A stretch of 64,000 nt of DNA from Stichopus chloronotus. Taxonomy: Eukaryota > Echinodermata > Holothuroidea > Aspidochirotida > Stichopodidae. Within the stretch, counting starts at the first letter, position 1; each line of letters starts with the position of its first letter. The stretch covers positions 16,876,150-16,940,149 of the forward strand of contig CM037846.1 of assembly GCA_021234535.1 (NCBI GenBank), written 5' to 3'. The notes beneath the pieces are model-generated. The model was not told the DNA's origin, did not search any database, and worked only from the letters and a program-made list of their open reading frames with translations. This document shows positions 47,600 to 61,300 of this stretch, in pieces. The translations under genes were made by a program, and so were the position numbers.

Positions 47600-47875
47600 T
47601 AGATTAAGATGTCACAGAAAATTCACAAGACTTGCTCGTTCATCCTACTTCTTTCGTTCAAGCTTACAGCATGGAAAAAAGCTTAGACTATATATGTATA
47701 CATATCTCTTATACATACAATGTGCATATTACAATATGCATATATATACATATACACATATATACATATATATATATTCAGCTTATATATACTCAAATGC
47801 GAAGGCAAATTCACAAGACTTGCTCGTTCATCCTACTTCTTTCTTTCAAGCTTACAACATGGAAAAAAGCTTAGA

Positions 47876-47939
<64 letters not shown>

Positions 47940-47990
47940 TCGTATATATATAGCTTCAGCTTATATATACTCAGATGCGAAGGCCAATTT
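47600..47990. repeat. Tandem ~190-bp unit with AT-rich microsatellite
   Basis: ATTCACAAGACTTGCTCGTT through ATGGAAAAAAGCTTAGA, then a TATATAC-type run and TATATACTCA(A/G)ATGCGAAGGC, occurs twice. The microsatellite spacer differs in length and base content. Confidence 0.8.
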
Positions 47991-48520
47991 ACTACTTCAT
48001 AACCAGAATGAAGCAGTAACATGATAGGATAATAGCCGTCGTCGGATGTTTACTTTTCAAGACCTTGGTTACGAAGGCCAAATAGTTTTCTCGAAATCTT
48101 AGGGAAAAAAGATGAAGACATTATGAAGCCTTAAATTTCCAAGGGTAATGAAAGTAATCATAACTTTGGTTGTATTGTAAAAGAAGTGAACTCACAAGAA
48201 AGCCAGACTCCGTTTTAATATCTTTTCCCCTCGCAGTAATGTAATAAACTTGGGCTTTCATACAGTAAGGGAACTCCATAAGATAAATCCTCCGAAGGCC
48301 ATTAAGACAGATATCTTATATTCAAAGAGGTTTAATGAAGCTGTATGAGAATATTTGGCTAACACTTCGACTTGCTAAAGTTAATGAATTCATGTGATTT
48401 TCTCTCAAGAAAGAAGAAAAAAGACAGTAAGGTAGTGAAATGGTGAAAATCTTGTGTAATGAAAGCGAAGCAAACGAAACTTCATCCAACAGTAAATGGG
48501 TCATATATATATATATATAT

Positions 48521-48735
48521 CTTAGTAGAACACTTCACAAACATGACAATTTTGAAGCACAAAAAGAAAAAGTGTACATTTCGGACACCCCTGTGTCCTT
48601 ATTCAGCACAAACAATTTAATGTTGAAAACAAAACAATTTTCAAAAACAACATGCTGCACACGCTCATGTGTAGTGCGCACTCGGAAAAAACGACGATAT
48701 ACAATTTATGTGTTATGCGTATCAATTCAGTGCGC
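48521..48735. repeat. Second copy of the Penelope-type tail
   Basis: It shares ACTTCACAAACATGACAAT, AAAAAGTGTACATTTCGGAC, CCCTGTGTCCTTATTCAGCAC and TCATGTGTAGTGCGCACTCG with 43355-43560, in the same orientation. No endonuclease reading frame is attached. Confidence 0.7.
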
Positions 48736-49149
48736 GTTTTTTTTTTTTTTTGTACTTCAGAATTTTAAGTCCGCTAAAGCATCCTACCAACATCAAAGGC
48801 AGACCTGTGGGCCAAATGGTAAAAGCATGCTTTAGGCCTAGTTTATTCTAAGTGCTATTCTCCCTGGGACGAGGCGATTCAATGGTTAAGTGAGAGTTTT
48901 GTTGTATTTGAAGCATAGACACGTTTTTTATTATATATTGTATCGAGACATTTAAAACAGATCGATAGTCAGTTCTGCTGCTTTACAATCCACGTCTCTT
49001 GCGTGGGGATAATATCTTGCAAAGTACCTTATCTTCCTGACCAGAGATTAGTCTCCTTTTTGAGAGGCCTGCATATCATTCGATTTTTCAATTATTTTTC
49101 GCTGCACCTGTCTTGAAGTGAACCTGCAGGATTGGATGTTGAGTTCAAT

Positions 49150-49335
49150 TGTAATCAATCGGTTAGTCAGTCAGTCTATATGTCGGTGAGTCTTTCAATA
49201 TTCTTTGAAACGGTAAACCAGTGACTCAGTATAACTCAGTGAGTCAGTCAGAAAGTCAGACAATCAGTACGTTAATCAATCAGTGATTTAGTGAATCAGT
49301 CAGTCAGAGAGTTGGTGAGTCAGTCAGTCACGTAT
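49150..49335. repeat. Degenerate TCAG tetranucleotide repeat
   Basis: CAGT/TCAG words repeat with many interruptions (GTCAGTCAGTC, GTGAGTCAGTCAG and others). Several AP-1-like TGAGTCA words arise from it. Confidence 0.8.
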
Positions 49336-52300
49336 CAAGTGTGTCCTCCCTTAGGTCAGGTGGTCACTAAATCTTTGGGTAAAAATTAAACATGATTACA
49401 AAACACAGCTAGTTATTCCTTACCCACCCTCTCGAAACCCGACAAGAAAGATATCTACAATCAATTTACCATGAGGTGGTTGTCAAGGTCTTAAAGGAAA
49501 AGAGAAGGCTCACAACGCACCTACATGGCACAGATGGGAAACAGCTTCAATCAGTTTCAAATCATTCAGTCTCCATAAAAATCACAAGCATCATCTCCTC
49601 AAAATATTGCGCATAATAAGATGAGATACGGGATATGAATCATTTAAATTTTTGAAAGTTTAGGTGAACACATTTGAGCAACAAATAACTGGATTTCTAT
49701 CTGTGAGAAACTTTGAATAATCCATCATTCTGTGTACACAGATATTGGTTTTCAAAACTTGACTTTGTCCTGTAAAGCAAACGCTTTATTGCCCTTTACT
49801 TTGTCCATAGATACACTGCAAATCGTTTTGTTCATTCTATTTTCAATTATTCCTCGATAGACTGAATTGCTATGCAGGAGCTCAAGTGTCTAGGAAACGG
49901 ATTCCATGACAACATCAGCTCTTGCTGTGCCCCTGTGACGTATGCAAAAAAATATCTGACTGACTGAAGCGCCTAAAGTGGGGGGTATTGACACCGCTCG
50001 CGATGCATAAACAGATTTCACCCTCATGTTAGGCCTATGCAAATGACATTCCCTCGTTTTAAACTCGAGCTGCCTCGCTCTCGTTTCATTAATGATACCT
50101 TTTTCACCAAAGATATTAAATCTTGGCCTCGTTTTAGGGGTTCTGTTCGTCTTGATTCATTCTATTTCCTCTTTTTTGTGTATTTACGTGTATTTCTTTT
50201 GCTTTTTCTCGTCACGCTCCCTCAATTTTATCTTCTTGATTCAACATATCCCCTTTAACGCCTCCGAAATTGTGACGTAAGGACAGATGACCCCTTTTTT
50301 TTCTCGTGATTTTGTCACTTAAAGTAAGATAAAGTAAGGCAAGCAGGGCTCGTAAACAGCCATTGCTGTTTGATATTCGTAGTGAATGTAGAAGTTCTAG
50401 TGTCAACAGGCTGATTGATTTATGATCGATACACTCATTATTCCAATCACGTGAGGGCTTTTTCCCCCTTTGTGGGTCTCCAGAGTGATCACTCTAGCAA
50501 GGAGCGAATAATTTAAAAAAAAAAACTGTAACTAAGTTGTGACTTCACGAGTAAATTACTGTAGTTTTATTTTCCATCGTGGGTATAGAGCCGAACCCAA
50601 TGAATGTGATTAAGCCTACTTCGCAGATATGATCATAAGGTTAAATAATCTCTCAAAAAATTTAAGTAAGTGAAATTATTTGATACCCAGTAATTAGTCA
50701 ACAACAGTTTTCGGGAGAGGGGTAAGGGGGTGCTGTCATTCTAAGCGATTCCCTTATTCACGTAATTTTTTTAAAGGGTTTTGCCGTAATTCTCAGGCCA
50801 TGCTATACAATAAATTATTTGGGGGATTATGTTGTCTTTTGTAAAGGGGGAATGGGTGAGTGGGTTTGTCCCATTTACCCGATTTTCATTGCACGTCTGA
50901 AAACTGTGCATTTGAGCACAAAAAGAAAACAGTGAGGGAAGATAACCACAGTATCGTAGATTCAGCAGGAGTGTTATGTCTGCAAGAATGAAGATCTTAT
51001 TAAGATTGATGCCTCAGACCCAGCAATGATAATTGTTTTTCTTTTGCAGGTGTTTTGGTGGAATAGCCACCACTCATCTTTTTTGCTTTTTTGTCCTTCG
51101 TGCTAGTTTGCTGTTCTGTTTTTTAATATTTGATTGAGTTAACTTTTCAGGACAAAGCATTGGTCGATCCCTAAAAGATGTCGTTAATGTGTGGGCAAAA
51201 ATAGTAATCACAATACATAGTGGAAAAAACCAGCAGACCTATATCGCAAGAGTAGGATCTTCACCAACTTGTGGAGCATTCCGATAAACAAGTGACATGT
51301 TTACTCAATTTAGACCCTTCAGGAAAACTTTAAAACGTGTAAGATATAGTTTCTGAATCACCTGTACTTCACAAAATACACATAATGTGCAAAAATCATT
51401 TCTCGAGAAGACCTTTTCTGCATGATAGAACATGACGTGATATTCAGATGTAACATATTGCTAGGGTACGGTGTCCTCGAAAAGGCATAAACATGTTTGA
51501 TATCATGTGAAGATTAACTCTCTGCATTCAGCATGGGATGAGTATTTTCACGGATGCTTCGACTTGTATGGCAGGTAACATCCCATAAGGTGCTGTCTCA
51601 CGGATTTAACTTTAATTAGCTGGAAAAAATATATTTCCGTACATCCAACCAGAAAGGATGTTGTTAATATAATGTTATTTGAGATGTTTATATTTTACGG
51701 AAGGTCAGGTTACATGACAAAAATATGTTTTACAATAGTGAAATCATATTTATATACTCTTCACAAAAAATGTCCTTGTCTTATTTTGCCTTCAATTTTT
51801 AAAAATTAAGTGTCTTCACAAATGTACCCCTTGACGATGTATAGTTATACAATATATATGTTATACACATCACAATCTTGTTTGTACAAATTGATAAGAT
51901 ATTTGAACCATAAAAGAATCGATTTCTACGATGTTACACATGATACTTGCCTTTCTATTGTCAGATTTAGTTTAAAGTGTAGACATGTTTTAAAGAAAAC
52001 CGACGTACCATATCTTTTCGTAAATGTATATCACAATATGAAATATGAGAGAACGAAACGTTCAAGTTAAGAGTCTATTTGTATGATCATATTCACTACT
52101 TTATACATGAACTGTTTTACACAATACATATTTACTTGACACGAACGTCGGTGATACGCTTGTGTTGTCATTTTTAAGGTTCCCTGAGGTAAGGTGAACG
52201 CCAAAGGCACGAACATGATCGACAGATGCTGTGGGTACCATATAAGAAATGAATTTTTCCCTGGAGTTTTAGCTGTAATTTCGTTGTCTAGCATCATGCG

Positions 52301-55274
52301 CTATATATGTCTAGACAATTCGGAGGGGGATTCATCGGGGTGAGTAATTATGGGTAACGCTGAATCCTTTTGCCTTTACATTACTGATAGTCTCTTTTTT
52401 AACGTCATTTAGGGCTAATAGCAGTTAACCAGGTATACCAACTCGGGGTCAAGTGTCTTGCCTTTACACTTGATGTACAGAGGTGATGTTAGATTTGACG
52501 TGAATGATCAGCACCTGGAAAGTAAATGGCTGTGCAAAACTCAGTTGCCATGACAACTCGCTTCACATGCATTACAGAGGGAAAAAAAATACAGCTTACA
52601 CGTCACTGTGATCTCGGGTCAATTAGACTCACTGAACTTTTACGTGACACAGTGTATTGATCACAGTGACTGCAACTACACGGGATCTGATTCATCCCCC
52701 CCCCTCCCCTCTCCTCTCCTCGAGAACTGATGACATCCGCTCGAGATCAGTGTGAGCACATCAAATGTCTCAATTAGAATTGATATCAGACCAGCAAGAT
52801 GCCCCTCTTCCACTTCCATCCGCTGTCCTTGTCGCTAGCCACTCGGCATCATCACCATTTCAACAGTCTCAAGGACCAAAAGCACGTCACAATCTGGCGG
52901 TGGAACTGACGTCATGGCTGGTTACTACCACGTTAATATGAGAGAAAATTAATGTTACGCTGTGGGATTATGTGATGATAATCTACTAATTGATCATATT
53001 GGCACCGTGTAAGAAATATCTCAAAAAATCTGCAAATTCGAAAACTTTGATCTTAGTTTGTGATGACGTCACTACAAGAAGTTTGTCATCAGGTGCTTGT
53101 ACAAACCAGAATCATGAGGGGGTACCAAATGGAAACAGAGTGACACAGGCACATGTGATATATTATTGATAATTTATTTCTCATTAGAAAAGTTTTAGGG
53201 GAATTTGGATACCTACCCCCCCCCCCTCCCCCGCACTGTAAATTACAGTACCGTTTTGCCTTGAGAACGGGAAGTGTGATATTTCCAACATAAGATAATT
53301 GACAAATACATTATTTCTTTATGTAATACAGAAGAGATAAACAAGCTGTACTAGTTATGAAGGGGTAAACCCTTATGTTGTCTCAAAGCAACTAAATTGA
53401 CTTTTACATGCCGTATAGCCCTAACGAACTGATCTCTGTATTAACACTATCACAGTGCATCCTATTATCACCTACAACTAAGTTTTCAAATTTTTCAGTA
53501 ACTTTACGAATTTTTCTTTTGTAGTTGATTCCGGGAAGTGCAATTAATATTCGATTGGCAAAAACTTAATAAACCGTTCCTGACTCTAGGGCGGTTTGAC
53601 GGGAGCGGCGTTCGTGTTTTCAGCAAAACTTTCGCAGGGTCGATGAGAGCTGGTAAATTTTAATGGTAGACAAAGTCTAAAAACAGCAACTTACTATTTC
53701 ATAAAAATAATTATGATTTCAAGATAGTTTCACTTGAGGTTTGAAGTTCATGATAATAACGACAGTGAACAGAAAGAGTGGTGTGATATTCCTTTGTGGC
53801 GTATATATATCCTGTTGTTATTGACTTCTATAAAGTGCAATGTTTTCGTCCAAATTTCTTAATGTGTTGAGAGAAATCGCTGTTACATTGCCTACACGAC
53901 ACATTCGTTGAGCACGAACATCTATGACCAGTAACCGACCCCCCCCCCCCTTCGCCTCTCCCTTCATCCATGCATGAAATCCTACCAAAATTAGGTAAAG
54001 GTGGGAAATTTCACGCGTGGGCCTGTGCTGCAAACACACGCTTAAGTATGTTACATTTCAAAAAATGAGAATAACAAGTGATTATGCAATATAACATGGC
54101 TCGTGCGAACCACTGCAGATTTCGTTTCACTCCTCTTGTCGATACGTTTGTGGATTGAACAAGTAACGCCTCACTACTTTAAAGTACAAGAAGTACTAAC
54201 CAGGTTACTGAAATTTTCCTAATTGTTATAAAATAGGTTTAGGTTGTTCGGATGAATCTCGTGGCGTAATTGAAAATTCAGCAAATTGAAAGAAACTTCT
54301 AAAATCAAAATGTCATCTGTCTGAGATATTTCATGTCAAAGTTATCAACATGATAGAATAATGATAAGATCTGGTAGGGGATAATTTATGTACAAAAGAA
54401 CAAATACGGTCAACATTCATGCTTTTTAGTGTCCTATTTACATGCACATTCCTGGTAACTACAAAACAAAAATAGCATACCACTGTTATATTGGGCTACT
54501 TTTCTTTCAAATACAATTCTGCATTTGGGGTTGAGTTTGAAACAGCCACACAAAAAGTATGTCGGGAGAAAAATGCTTTCTTCAAAAACGAAAACTGGTC
54601 TCAAAATGTTTGAATTTAGTTCTGTAATATGATGCTCTTATATTTTGCTGATTACAAGGATTTTCGCTCAATATGAGGACTTTTTTCATCCATGCATCAA
54701 AGTTTCTCTTATGTGAATACTACTCTCGGAAACTTGGAAAAAAAATGGAATTCGGAAATGAAATTGTGTAAACAAATGGAACAAAAGGAGAGACATTTTC
54801 TGACGTACGGAATAGGCCAATACGAAGTGAAATAATCAGTTATACGTAACAAATAATAACGTGGAATTTTAGAAAGTAATAGTTTGTGTACACTTTTACT
54901 TCTGCATGCCACAAAATGTATTCAAACTATCTCAGCACCTTTTGAAACTTCGCATATTATATCGTAAATGCGATAACAAATTAAAATGGAACTATACATT
55001 TACAACTACACTTATTCAGCTTAAACAGCTAGGTCAGACGAAAAACGATCTTGGGTTAAAAGAAAAACCAGAAGCGGAAATTTTCTACATTTTGTTGACC
55101 AATCAAATGTTCCAAGTGCACTTTGACAAACTCGCATAGAAGCAGGACTACACAATGATTCTTTTCTTTTAGACTAGTTGCTAAGACTCTGTCCTTCAGA
55201 CTGGATTTAAAGGGATTTCCCAGAATTAACCAATCGCACGTCGGAATGGAAGCATTTTTAGGGAATCCGTGTAA

Positions 55275-55307
55275 TTACTCCTCTAATACCCTGTCGTCAT
55301 CGGTGGA
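55275..55307 (-). CDS. CYB561: Putative last cytochrome b561 exon
   Basis: The acceptor GAGATTTTCAG matches the phase-0 end of the preceding exon. It adds STDDDRVLEE then TAA, an acidic cytosolic tail. The exon is very short and its pyrimidine tract is modest. The alternative is an unseen exon, or read-through of the preceding frame. Confidence 0.45.
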   Translation of the reverse strand, partial: STDDDRVLEE

Positions 55308-58300
55308 CTGAAAATCTCTCATACTGGCAGCCTGTCAAGTAAAGAAAACATCAGAAACTATGTGGGTAGTATGTAACTTCATAAATATTCATTAAGTTAT
55401 CAATATTTATACCTTCGAATTTTGAATAGGTCAATACGTAATGAAGTTCATAGTAACATTTGCATTTTACTGCACATTTATACTTACCGGTGTTTAAACT
55501 GTGCGTTTTCAAAACAGACAGACAGGACCAAATTGGGGGAATTTAAACATCGTTTGCTTTTAGCTTTTAGATGCATGTCTAATGATAATGTCACTAGCAA
55601 GAGGGGGGTGGATAAGCCAACACAATTTTATCAAAGGTGAATATAGCGGATGTTTTACCTGACTTGAAAAAAACGTTACTGCACAGATACATGATTTTGC
55701 CTCTGCTAGGCTCATGCAACTATAGACCTCTAAGTAGGCCTACATATACACTGAGGACGACGTAGCGATCACACCAAGTACAGACTAATAAAATATATAA
55801 CCTTATTTGAGTGGAAATTTGTTTGAATCATTAATCAATCCGTTGTTAGTAGGATAATCCTTATCTAGTGCCTTTTTTTCTCTCGAGGTACCAACGTTTC
55901 TTATCATTATAATCATAGTAATGGACGTATCCGTGAAAAGTTTGTCAAAAAAGACCCCCAAGAATACGTCACAAAAATTAAGATCTTTCAAACAACCAAG
56001 ATGGGGTTTCAAAGATTATAAAATAGAGGGTGGTGAAGTGGGTAGGGACAGATGGAGATTTGTTTGCATTGACATTGTAAGATGTTATCACATACCTGTG
56101 TAAGAGGTAATTTCTCTATGTCTGGAGTGGACTCTCGTTGATACGGAGGGTATGTCACCAAAAAGCCTACCGACAGAGCGAAGGCTAGCAGCACCATGGC
56201 AACTAAATTGCCCACTGTTGCTAAGGAACCCATCTTTGGGTAGTCATCCCTGTACGTATACAAGTAAATACACACCATAGCTATTTATTAAGGAAATTGT
56301 CGTTTGGCATTGAATAGTTAACAACGCTGCCTATTGTGCAACATACACAACTGTGGATATTTTACAAGCCTTCTTAAAGAACAGGTAGTTGTAACGTTTC
56401 ATTTCATTTCAGAAGGACTTTATTAGATCCATATCAAGACGTAAAATATACAATAACATGGGAAGGTAAACGTACTTATGAGGTGAAAAGATATAATTGA
56501 GAAGTTCAGCTAGGAAGCTACTCAAAGTTTGTGAGAAGTTGAACCATAGACGTCAATTGGGACAAGTGAATTAAAACTTAAAAAAGAAAGTCGGATACGA
56601 CGAAAGCCAGAGCACAGAATACACAAAACATCAACACCCACGCCCTCAGCAACCTCTCCCCCATCCACAAGCGAAAACGAAATTAGAAAAAGAATAGGAT
56701 CCTATCCTTTGCAGAAAATATTTCTTTAAATTCCGTTTGTATGATGTAAAGGTAAGGTTATGCCAAGCAACAGGTCCAGTGTATTTAAAATTATGTTGCG
56801 TTATTAAACGTCTAGAGTAGGGGATAATGTAAGGAAAGTTGTGACTAGTATTAAAAGCATAGCTGTGTTTTGTTTCAAAGCCTGGTAATGGAGATAGGCA
56901 GGAAATTGGAAGTGACTTGAAACATTAGAGCAGTAGTACGGTAACTTACAATATCACCGACACTGAGTAAAGAGAGCTTCTTAAAAAGCGGCTTCGATGG
57001 AGCTAAAACATGTTCACCAGCAATTTGACGAACAACTGTCTAAGAAAAGGATCTGGTTGGGGGGAAGAAGGGGTAGCAACCCCAACGACCCGAGTGACAG
57101 CAATTGCTGGGCCAAGCAGGGGCAGTGCCTGGTGGAACCTAGAGACAAATCTTTACCAGGTCTCGTGATAATAATTATTTTCAAATGTATGTGATGAAAG
57201 TTCTATTATAGGCACTTTGTGTAAATGTAGATGAATTACTGAAGTTGTTATAAAGCACAATGTGGAATATTCATTAGCTGCAAGACAGAACACCAACCAG
57301 AGACCTCAACTAAAGGTGAAACTCTTACTTATATTGAAAGCAATTTAGTATACAATTGACATACAAGCAACATTTTCCTGTGTTTCGCTCGCTGGGTATA
57401 CACATTCATGTACCACATAACTAAGGACACTATTTTACAAATTATATAAATTTTATCTATGCAAACCAAATGAAAATCATTTCCCCTACAAAAAGACCCC
57501 CAAATTTCCGACTCCTCTGCCGACCCAACATCGCTCCCAAGTCGGAGCACCGCCATTTGTAACTCAATTTATTCCCACCCCCTACCCACCGTCTCCACGT
57601 TTCGGAACCTGTCGCCCTTCCTGAAACCAAGAACGTTTGGATTATATTATGCTTGTTTACACTAGGGGAATGGCAATTACCTGTTTGCTTAAAGTCGTTG
57701 ACATACGCGGAACGACTTATAGACTTGTTCTTAGTCGCTTCAGTCTCATGGCAATGATACTTTCAGACTTACGTTAATGGTCTAGGTCGTCCATATCACA
57801 CATCACCTAGATTTCGCTTATTTAGCGACAAAAAGGAAACAGCATTCGGTAGATCTCACACTTCTCACGTGACTTATAGTTGATTCAATTTTTTCATTAC
57901 AACCCTTTCAAAAAAAAAAAGAAAAAAAGTGTAATGTGACCTTTGCACACTTAATCCTTGACATCGGAAATGACTGTTGCCAATTTAAAATCTTGTGCAC
58001 GGGGACATATTTAAGGCAGACTGCAAAACTTATTTCCAATCTCATGGCATCATTGGTAACACTTTCAAATAGGCTCTAATCTCTGTCTCTACCGGATAGG
58101 TGAGAGGTAATTGAACCCTGACGAATATGTGCTAAAGTACCCTTAAACGAAAGGGGGGTGGACAAATGTAACCCCAAGGGTGATAAAAGGCGTCGGAACA
58201 AGTAAACTGAGAGTGAGGAGAGGTTTCAATTTCACATTATTAAAAAGGAAATTAAGGCAAGCAGGAGGAACAAAGTCTAAGGGGGATTATCAGATAAAGC

Positions 58301-61300
58301 GGAAAGAAGTTGAACACAATTATCTGGGATTAAATTTTCATATTTCAATTAATGATAAAAAGAGGTACTTAAAAGTGGATGCGTAACACAAATTTTTGAT
58401 GTTCCTAATATATAAAGTATTTGTTCAATAAAATCGACGTGATGAGGCATCCATTCCGGTATTTCAAAATGTAGTCAACTTGATTTGTGATGCAACAAAA
58501 CATAGCTGCTGGAATGAAGATCATAAAACATACTACAATTGGTCTAGAAAGGAGAGAAAAGAAATGAAAACAAAATGGGGAATTGAAGGTCACACAAACT
58601 AAGGGAATGGGTAATTGTCATCGCTCTGAGAGTACAGTATGACAATTCACATACTACAAGTAGGGGTCGGCGGTATTCCGGTACTCGGGTTAGTACCGGT
58701 ATTATTGGAACCGGCTCTACTCGGTACCAATTTAAAGTTTTCAGTCACTAACGATACTAGCCGGTACCTTTGCAGATCTGTATGGTATCGACATAATTCA
58801 TCGGAACCGGTACCATTTAGAAAAAATTTACAAAAATTGTCTCAGAAATGTGCTGTTAATTCTAACATTTCTCATCTCAAAATTGTCTGAAAAAATGCGG
58901 ATGCTGCCAACAAGTACTAAAAATCCTAAAAGACATCGTTTTTTTTTTTTTGTAACCTACAACCATTCTCTTGCCTAACACACATAGCGTCAGCTAAAAA
59001 ATCTTAACGTTAGGTTATTTCCTACAAGAAACTTCACGATTCGATGTAAACAACATCGGTCTAAAGGACATAACATGTACTTCAGGCTTTCTAAAATCCA
59101 AAACACCTGTTCCTGGTAGTCAGAAAATCAGAAAGATCCCTTGTATGCGTTCAACAAATGCTTTTTGGCACGAACAGTCTAGAATTAATTCGGAGAGTGC
59201 CAGAATTTTATCAAATTAATTTAGGCTTTAATCACAAATGGGCAGTATCTTTATGTGAAGCAATCTGTTGTCGGCTATTTTTAGGTGTTAGGATTTCTCT
59301 GTAACAACCGTGTAAAGTTCTGCGGTACTATTATACGACACTGTTCGGTAGCTGATTCACCTGGAACAGTAACGTTGTGGCCTATATGCCTAAATCTAGT
59401 ATGACGTTAGGAATAAAGCTTGGAGATAATGTTTGTCAGCCTACGTGATTTCTTCAACTTTTCACAAAACAGCTTGATACAGGCTGTACATCAATATTTT
59501 GTTAATATTTATTTCTCAGGATTTCTCTGCTGTATGGGTAAACATATACAGTAATTGTAGAAATGCAAGCTACTTCCTAGATCCGAAGTCACTTTGCAGA
59601 CAAATTGTATTTGCAGGCCTAAGCTTATATTTTTCCAATTTATATTGAAGTTGAACGTAGGATAGGCGGAACGTAGAATCTTGTGGACACATGTTAACAT
59701 TTCTTTTCTAACTTAAAAAATATCGAGCGTGTGTAAAAAATAAGGCCAAGTTTAACAACGTGAACAATTTTACTTCAACAACAACTTTTACTTTACAACA
59801 ACCTACAGATTGAAGGTGGATGGGTAATGTGGGATACATGTTCGAGTGGATCAATTTATGACAGTCACTTATTTTCCAAGGGTATCATTTTGGAAATGCA
59901 CGTGACTGTACCGGTTCTAGTACCGATACCCGTACTGAGATATGGAGTACCGGTACCGGTTCTTCTGATACAGCCCAACCCGAACTAGACGAATATGTAA
60001 ATCCACCGACAAAACTCCGTCAAGCAACAATCGACTGTAACAGCTTCAAAAGATGATAATAGCGAGTAATTCGCGAATTTTATTTCAATCTTACAGAGAC
60101 CCTTACCTTTTAACTGTTAGAAAATGCAATTCAAGACCCCCCCACTTTGCCGCAAAAAGGAGTAATTTAAAACTAGAAATCATGAACTTATACCATTTAC
60201 TTACAATAATTCACAGAATAGTTTCTCGTTGATGCCAATTAGAGCGGTGGCACACGCCATCGTAAAAATCGCTACACCAAAGAATCTATGGAATGGTAAC
60301 AATTCTGCTCGTTTGTCGCTGCTTAACCAGGGAAGGAAAAATGAGACGAAGCCAAAAACCCACTGAAATGTAAAACAAAATACATAGAAAAGTATTAAAA
60401 TTTCTCCTTAGAAAAAAAACGATTATCATGAGATGAAAAAAGGAACTTGCTGGAATGTGGACCACTTGTGGTGTAACTGACTTTCGTCAATGTCAACCCA
60501 AGGAAACTTATTGACGTTTGCCAACTGACAATTTTCACTGTCAAATTAATTTTTTTTAAAAAAGAGGTGATTTATTTCCTTCGACACCACACATCCATTC
60601 ATAATTAGAACAAATCCACTACTCTTCTATTAGCCCTTTACAGTCAGGTGACCGTGTTCTATTCTTGGATAAAAGTAAGGTAATTTAAGAGTCAAATAAC
60701 CAGCGGATGAATACAATAAAACCGTAGATCGAGAGTGTTTACTGCTACCATACGTGATGACGAACAAAACAACAATTAATGTTACTTTGTCAATAGAGCA
60801 AGAACACAGTTGCCACCTTGGTAATCGTTTAACCTGCTGTCGAGATTCGTTTGCAATGAAAATGTGGTTCTTCAAAAACCCAAATTTTCTTCAAAATTTT
60901 CCTGCTTTTAAGGTTAATCAACGCTTGACCTTTGCATTACAGAGAGGATAATTCACTCCCCGGCGTTAAAATGCTATCGGAGGCTAATGCACGGCTCAGC
61001 GTTGATTAACCTTTAATTATGAGGAGCATTACACGCTGTACCTACTCTCTAAATCCCACAGAGCAAGATTAAGGATGGCTCACAAATTAAGAGTGAACAT
61101 TTAGTAAGGACAATATTTAGTGAAGGAGTATGAAGAACTCTTTTGGATTGTCATTCTCATTCACTTGGAGTGAATATTCACTCTTAAGTTTGGAGTCATC
61201 CATAATCTTGCTCTTTAAAATTGAGAAAATAATTCTTGAACAGGTAAGGAAATGCCTCTCCATGAAGTCAGAGGTCAGGGGTAAGGAAATGCACTTCTAT

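Larger units (their letters stand above)
46404..55274. other. Intergenic region between the convergent genes
   Basis: No gene was found in about 8.9 kb. It holds AT-rich microsatellites (47690-47960 and about 48505-48520), a second Penelope-tail copy, a degenerate TCAG repeat, poly-C runs near 52697, 53217 and 53939, and an AATAAA at 47025-47030 that could serve the ADAM 3' UTR. A segment of about 65 bases is duplicated at 47615-47680 and 47805-47870 (TTCACAAGACTTGCTCGTTC...). Confidence 0.5.

Noticed and set aside
47595..48002. 135-codon + strand ORF and overlapping frames
   Set aside because: Explained by the duplicated about 190-bp unit with AT-rich microsatellite.
56997..57194. 65-codon ORF with a WLGGRRGSNPND segment
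   Set aside because: Too short, no splice or family support, and it lies in an antisense intron.
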